Below, piece by piece: positions 16,380 through 20,269 of a DNA stretch of 20,269 nt. Position 1 is the first letter of the stretch. Each line of letters begins with the position of its first letter. The translations under genes were made by a program, and so were the position numbers. The DNA is from CAYYNP01 sp964472545 (lineage in GTDB: Bacteria; Planctomycetota; Planctomycetia; Pirellulales; Thermoguttaceae): the NCBI GenBank assembly GCA_964472545.1, contig CAYYNP010000185.1, positions 1-20,269 on the forward strand. The letters are read 5' to 3'. The notes beneath the pieces were generated by a model, which saw only the letters and a list, made by a program, of their open reading frames with translations, did no database searches and had not been told where the DNA came from.

Positions 16380-18155
16380 ATGAGAACGCTCACATCCGCA
16401 CTGCTGTGCCTCGCCGCCGCTGGCGTGTGCCTGGCCGCCGACGCTCCGCAGGCATCCCGGCCCGCCGATCCCCGCAACCTTCGCAACGGTCACGTCATCC
16501 CCGACGAAGGCTACTGCGACCAGCCGTACACGGTCGTCACGGCCGACGGCAACTGGCTCTGCACGCTGACCACCGGCCGTGGCGTGGAGGGCAACCGCGG
16601 CCAACACGTGGTGGCCACGATCAGCGCGGACCGCGGCCGCACCTGGTCGGAGTTGCTCGACATCGAACCGGCCGACGGACCGGAGGCGAGTTGGGCCATG
16701 CCGCTGGTAACGCCCGGCGGACGGGTCTACGTCTTCTACGTCTACAATGCGCCGAACGTCCGCACCTGGCAAGGCAAGCCGATCCGTGCCGACACGCTCG
16801 GCTGGTACGTCTACAAATACTCCGACGACCACGGCCGCACCTGGTCGCCGCAGCGCTATCGGCTGCCGCTGCCCGAAGCGCCCGTCGACCGCACGAACAC
16901 GTACGGCGGCAAGTGGCAGATCTTCTGGGGCATCGGCAAGCCGATCACCGCCGGCAACACGGCGTACTTTGCCTTTTCCCGTTGCGGCAAGTATCTGATC
17001 GACAACTCCGAAGGATGGTTTTACCGGTCCGACAACGTGTTGTCGGAGCCGGACGTCGACAAGGTCGAGTGGCAACTGTTGCCCGAGGGCGAAGTCGGGC
17101 TGAAGGCGCCGGAATTCGGTGCCGTCCAGGCGGAGCAGAACATCGTGGCGCTGTCGGACGGATCGCTCTACTGCATGTACCGCACGGTGACCGGCTATCC
17201 GTGTTGTGCCTACAGCCGCGACGGCGCCCGCACGTGGACCCAACCGCAGCACGCCACCTACACGCCCGGCGGACGGAAGATGAAACAGCCGCGGGCGTGC
17301 CCGCGTATCTGGCGGACCGCCGGCGGCAAGTTCCTCTTCTGGTATCACAATCACAGCGGCCGCACCTACATCGGGCGAAACCCGGCCTGGATCGCCGGCG
17401 GTATCGAGCGCGACGGTATGATCCACTGGTCGCAGCCGGAGGTGCTGCTCTACGACCCCGACCCGAACGTGCGAACCAGCTATCCCGATCTGATCGAACA
17501 GGGCGGGCGTTACTGGATCACCGAAACGCAGAAGTCGGTCGCCCGCGTGCACCAGATCGACGTGGAGTTGCTCGAAGGACTTTGGACACAGGGGGAAGTC
17601 AAGACGATCGCCACCGACGGACTCGTGGCCGACCTGCAGCCGACCGACGAGCCAATCGCGAAACTCGCCATGCCGCCGTTGCCCGATCTCTCCGCGGGCG
17701 GCGGGTTCTCGATCGATTTCCGGATCACGGTGGCCGACCTTTCGCCCGGGCAAGTGATTCTCGACGCCCGCAATGCCGACGCCAAAGGCATCGCGTTATC
17801 GACGGCCGATGGCGGCGCGATCCGGATCGAACTCTCCGACGGCACGCATAAGGCTGCCTGGCAAAGCGACGCCAATCTGCTACAGCCGAACACGCCACAC
17901 CACGTGGCCGTGATCGTCGACGGCGGGCCGAAGCTGATCACGTTCGTCGTCGACGGCCAACTCTGCGACGGCGGCACCGCACGACAATACGGCTGGGGAC
18001 GCTTTCCGAACACGCTGGGCGACGTCAACGGCGCGGCAACCGGCCCGGTAATGCCCCTCTCGGGCGACACGCCGGGACTCACACGGCTGCGGATCTACGA
18101 CCGATACCTGCGGACCTCCGAAGCGGTGGGCAACTATCGCGCTCGGACGGAGTAA
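16380..18155 (+). CDS. Exported BNR/Asp-box sialidase-like protein with LamG-like C-terminal domain
   Basis: The 591-residue product starts at ATG 16380, with GGAG at 16368-16371 eight nt upstream and a signal peptide (MRTLTSALLCLAAAGVCLAA) immediately after. Asp boxes SADRGRTW (82-89) and SDDHGRTW (148-155), plus a degenerate SRDGARTW (279-286), indicate a six-bladed sialidase-type propeller over ~30-430. Residues ~436-588 look like a concanavalin/LamG sandwich (SIDFRITVADLSPGQVILDA, then LTRLRIYDRYL near the end), probably for carbohydrate binding. Exo-sialidase activity is possible, but the arginine triad cannot be assigned by eye and many planctomycete BNR proteins are not proven sialidases. 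The TAA stop is also the left copy of the 3-bp duplication flanking the adjacent MITE-like element. Confidence 0.88.
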   Translation: MRTLTSALLCLAAAGVCLAADAPQASRPADPRNLRNGHVIPDEGYCDQPYTVVTADGNWLCTLTTGRGVEGNRGQHVVATISADRGRTWSELLDIEPADGPEASWAMPLVTPGGRVYVFYVYNAPNVRTWQGKPIRADTLGWYVYKYSDDHGRTWSPQRYRLPLPEAPVDRTNTYGGKWQIFWGIGKPITAGNTAYFAFSRCGKYLIDNSEGWFYRSDNVLSEPDVDKVEWQLLPEGEVGLKAPEFGAVQAEQNIVALSDGSLYCMYRTVTGYPCCAYSRDGARTWTQPQHATYTPGGRKMKQPRACPRIWRTAGGKFLFWYHNHSGRTYIGRNPAWIAGGIERDGMIHWSQPEVLLYDPDPNVRTSYPDLIEQGGRYWITETQKSVARVHQIDVELLEGLWTQGEVKTIATDGLVADLQPTDEPIAKLAMPPLPDLSAGGGFSIDFRITVADLSPGQVILDARNADAKGIALSTADGGAIRIELSDGTHKAAWQSDANLLQPNTPHHVAVIVDGGPKLITFVVDGQLCDGGTARQYGWGRFPNTLGDVNGAATGPVMPLSGDTPGLTRLRIYDRYLRTSEAVGNYRARTE

Positions 18156-18253
18156 GGGCCTGTCCGGAAACAACTTCGCAGTTTCTCGGGCGACTCATCA
18201 CACGGAGTGTGATGGCTACCATGAAGCGGACGAAGTTGTTCCCGGACAAGCCC
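18156..18253. mobile_element. 98-bp MITE-like element, 23-bp terminal inverted repeats, TAA target duplication
   Basis: The left end (18156-18178, beginning GGGCCTGTCCGG) and right end (18231-18253, ending CCGGACAAGCCC) are inverted repeats matching at 21 of 23 positions. TAA flanks both sides (18153-18155 and 18254-18256), fitting a 3-bp TNA target duplication as described for IS5-family subgroups, whose ends often begin with similar G-rich sequence. There is no room for a transposase, so it would be mobilised in trans. The two mismatches become G-U pairs in a minus-strand transcript, so the hairpin survives in RNA. It sits between convergent genes and may stop both transcripts. Confidence 0.7.
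18196..18214. repeat. Internal hairpin CATCACAC-GGA-GTGTGATG in the MITE-like element
   Basis: A perfect 8-bp stem with a 3-nt loop sits at the centre of the element. It resembles the other short intergenic hairpins in this window, and may be a REP-like repeat captured in, or giving rise to, the larger element. Confidence 0.7.
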
Positions 18254-18266
18254 TAAGCGACCGCTG

Positions 18267-18863
18267 TTACTCGTCAGCTTCGTTCGGCGTACTGCCGGCA
18301 GTGGTGGACTGTTGGCCGTCGCACGTTGAGTTCGTCTCACCGTTGGCCGCCGCACGTGCGTCTCGCTCTACGTCCTTTCTCAGCCCTTCCAGGTCGCGCC
18401 CCAACGTGATGAAGGTCCGGCACAGGACGACAACTTCGACGCCCATTCCCAGATACAAGCCACCGGCGGCGCCGAAGATCGTCGCCATTATCGCGCCTCG
18501 AATGACGTCGGTTGTTTCGATCGCAGCACGCTCGCCGGCGGGCCCGGGGGCAAGCCAATGCTCGAAGGCGAACATGGCAGCCCAAATCATCGGCCCGATC
18601 ACAATCCCGGCGAGAATCGCCGCTTTCCGCAGGCCCTTGCCGTGAAACAGGAACATCTGAGCCAGCACGATGCCCGTCAAGAAGATGCAGAAAGCCGCCG
18701 CTGCGGCCAACTGGCCCGTCGTAGCGCCAGCCCAGCGCAGAGACCCAAGGAGTGCAGCGTGCAGCGACACTACGGCCATCGCCGTGCCGAGGTTGAACCG
18801 CCGGGGCATGCTGGGCTGAGCCCGCGACTCGACGGTAAAGAACTCCCGTTTGATCCAGCCCAT
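18267..18863 (-). CDS. Four-helix membrane protein, single PRRF unit
   Basis: I do not recognise a named family for this 198-residue product. Four hydrophobic segments (about 25-45, 52-73, 81-101 and 119-149) follow MPRRFNLGTA at 19-28. The order PRRF, then RWAGAT, then GIVLAQMFLFHGKG matches each half of the protein encoded just upstream, so this is a third copy of the unit. The last helix lacks the GCLTASVFL ending of the other two, and the polar tail (~155-198) is Glu/Asp/Arg rich. Its ATG overlaps the stop of the preceding gene (TGATG), indicating translational coupling. A structural or assembly role beside its partner is a guess. Confidence 0.8.
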   Translation of the reverse strand: MGWIKREFFTVESRAQPSMPRRFNLGTAMAVVSLHAALLGSLRWAGATTGQLAAAAAFCIFLTGIVLAQMFLFHGKGLRKAAILAGIVIGPMIWAAMFAFEHWLAPGPAGERAAIETTDVIRGAIMATIFGAAGGLYLGMGVEVVVLCRTFITLGRDLEGLRKDVERDARAAANGETNSTCDGQQSTTAGSTPNEADE

Positions 18864-20071
18864 CAGACGCCGTCCCCCACCGATTCCGGTTTCGCGGCGA
18901 CGGGCAGCTCACTTTCCGCCACGTCCGATTGCAGCGTATCCTGTAGCGCCGGCGCAAACGGGTCCGGCTCTTCCGCATCGTCGTCCTCGGCCACCTTCCA
19001 GTCGCGGTCTTTGACCAGGAAGACCGAGGCGGTCAGACACCCGGCGGCGTAGCCGAGGATCATGCCGAACGGCACGAAAAACACGATGCTCACAACCACA
19101 AAGCCGAGCGGCTCGCGTAGCCCCGATCCGGGCACGTCGGCGACCACCATCACGACCGCCACGACCGGCAGCAGGATCGCCCCGGCGATGATCGACGCCG
19201 ACCGCGGATTCTGGCCGCGATAGAGCAGCATCTGCGCCAACCCGACACCCGTGAAGAAGACCGTTGTTGCGATGAACGTCCCAACCGTGGCATTCGCCAG
19301 ACGCAGCACGGTGAACAACGCGGCATAGAGTGTCGTCAGCACCAGCGCCGTGCTCACGCCGAACCGCCGCGGCACGCCCACGGCGTTGTCGACCTTCTCC
19401 GACGGCTCGTCCGGTCCCTGTACCTGACCTTGTACCTGACCGTGTTCATCGAGCAGCGGAAGCTCGACCCACTCGAATTCGTCGTCCACTTCCTCCGGGG
19501 CGATACCTCCCTGCAGTTCCGGGCAATCGTCTTCCAACGGAAGTACCTCGAAGCCCGGATCCAAGTCGGCCTCGTCCGGGTCGGCAGCGGCCGCTCGGTC
19601 GGCGAACGGGTCGGCGTCTTCGGTTGGCGCGGGAGCTTCGTCCTCGCGCGGGTCGCGCCGCAAGAAGACCGAAGCGGTCAGGCAGCCGGCCGAGTAGCCC
19701 AACACGGCGCCGACGACCGGCCAGGCGATCACGCCCTCGAGAAGGTCGCTTTCGATATTCGGCGAAACGGTGCCCGGACGCAGCGCCTCGACAATCAGCA
19801 TCACGACCGGCAACGCCAGTCCAATAGCCGCACCGGTCACCGAAGACGCCAGCCGAGGCATCTTCCCGCCAAACAGAACCATCTGAGAAAGGCCAACCAT
19901 CGCAACGAAGCAGCCGACTCCGATGTACGCCGCCGTCGACGCGCCCATCCATCGCAGCACGGCAAACGTCACGGCAAACACGGCCACAATCGCCAGCGCC
20001 GACCCCACGCCAAACCGCCGTGGCACCCCGGCCGGCGGACGTGGACCTTCGGATTGCCTAACGGGCCCCAT
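18863..20071 (-). CDS. Internally duplicated eight-helix membrane protein with acidic DPF tails
   Basis: The 402-residue product consists of two copies of one unit, residues ~16-165 and ~232-380. Each has GVPRRFGV (15-22 and 232-239), four membrane helices, a (V/L)GL(S/A)QM(V/L)L(F/Y) stretch after helix 2, the identical ending GCLTASVFL (129-137 and 344-352), then an acidic tail with a DPF tripeptide (EDADPFADRA and EEPDPFAPAL). The central acidic linker includes GQVQGQVQG at 211-219. With both termini of each unit on the same side, the tails would face one compartment, probably the cytoplasm. I know of no assigned function. First gene of a two-gene unit; the ATG at 20071 has only a weak ribosome site. 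Confidence 0.85.
   Translation of the reverse strand: MGPVRQSEGPRPPAGVPRRFGVGSALAIVAVFAVTFAVLRWMGASTAAYIGVGCFVAMVGLSQMVLFGGKMPRLASSVTGAAIGLALPVVMLIVEALRPGTVSPNIESDLLEGVIAWPVVGAVLGYSAGCLTASVFLRRDPREDEAPAPTEDADPFADRAAAADPDEADLDPGFEVLPLEDDCPELQGGIAPEEVDDEFEWVELPLLDEHGQVQGQVQGPDEPSEKVDNAVGVPRRFGVSTALVLTTLYAALFTVLRLANATVGTFIATTVFFTGVGLAQMLLYRGQNPRSASIIAGAILLPVVAVVMVVADVPGSGLREPLGFVVVSIVFFVPFGMILGYAAGCLTASVFLVKDRDWKVAEDDDAEEPDPFAPALQDTLQSDVAESELPVAAKPESVGDGV
19418..19441 (-). repeat. 12-nt tandem duplication in the linker of the duplicated membrane protein
   Basis: Two adjacent 12-nt units, nearly identical (GGTCAGGTACAA then GGTCAGGTACAG on the minus strand), encode GQVQ twice. The near identity in DNA indicates a recent slippage-type duplication within a disordered acidic linker. 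Confidence 0.75.
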
Positions 20072-20098
20072 GGGAGATTTCCATCATCGATCGTTGCG

Positions 20099-20104
20099 AG
20101 TATA
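20099..20104 (-). promoter_or_regulatory. Possible -10 element for the membrane-protein gene pair
   Basis: TATACT (five of six consensus bases) lies 28 nt before the ATG on the minus strand. No acceptable -35 hexamer is seen at 16-18 bp, so the promoter is tentative. Confidence 0.35.
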
Positions 20105-20243
20105 GCCCAGTTGTGACGCTGGCCCAGTTCCCATGATACGCGATCGGCACATCCTCGGCCAAGACGGCAACTGCCCGATCGCGAAACAGTGGAGAATCTG
20201 GATCGCCTTCCGTTCGTAAGCAATCGCCCAACCCGTTCGTAGT

Positions 20244-20261
20244 GCCCCGATTCATCGGGGC
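20244..20261. repeat. GCCCCGAT-TC-ATCGGGGC hairpin repeat
   Basis: A perfect 8-bp stem with a 2-nt loop lies near the window edge. It sits in TTCGTAGTGCCCCGATTC, a context I recall as recurring in planctomycete intergenic DNA. Apart from it and the tentative -10 above, the bases from 20072 to the window end show no supported gene. Confidence 0.65.
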
Positions 20262-20269
20262 CGTGCAGC

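Noticed and set aside
20058..20255. Small minus-strand frame at the window edge
   Set aside because: It runs through the hairpin repeat and the promoter region, and has no ribosome site or recognisable domain.

Overview
The window reads as a chromosomal segment of a GC-rich planctomycete, most likely of the Pirellulales. The evidence is a giant exported protein opening with an LEPR-type N-terminal motif and ending in a dockerin-like tail, a Tat-exported Gfo/Idh/MocA oxidoreductase, an HzsA-related c-type cytochrome, a BNR sialidase-like protein, and several families of short hairpin repeats in the intergenic DNA. Two runs of exactly 10 N (8884-8893 and 13502-13511) look like scaffold-gap placeholders, so this is probably a draft or metagenome-derived scaffold.

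Layout. (1) 1-8762: a promoter, a long structured leader and one 2812-residue gene (+) for a mosaic surface protein with seven lamin-tail-like domains, a CotH kinase-like domain, a beta-helix, a duplicated ligand-binding-like module and a dockerin-like C-terminus. (2) 8763-8960: a convergent intergenic region with a perfect 31-bp inverted repeat, an assembly gap and a G/C homopolymer tract. (3) 8961-11138 (-): an SSS-family sodium:solute symporter carrying an extra ~170-residue loop built of 10-residue repeats, with its own sigma70-like promoter. (4) 11388-12728 (-): a Tat-exported Gfo/Idh/MocA dehydrogenase with a convincing promoter and intrinsic terminator. (5) 13166-18155 (+): a two-gene unit of an HzsA-related diheme protein and a BNR/Asp-box protein with a LamG-like C-terminus, 31 nt apart. 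(6) 18156-18253: a 98-bp MITE-like element with 23-bp terminal inverted repeats and a 3-bp TAA duplication that coincides with the preceding stop codon. (7) 18267-20071 (-): two overlapping membrane-protein genes carrying three copies of one four-helix unit.

Working together (inference): the symporter, the Tat oxidoreductase, the diheme protein and the sialidase-like protein fit uptake and periplasmic handling of carbohydrates or similar organics, a common planctomycete theme. The giant protein is probably a surface or extracellular-matrix component. The last two genes form an unrecognised membrane module. No defence system, CRISPR array, rRNA or tRNA gene was seen. The least explained items are the decapeptide repeat insertion in the symporter, the triplicated PRRF membrane unit and the MITE-like element.
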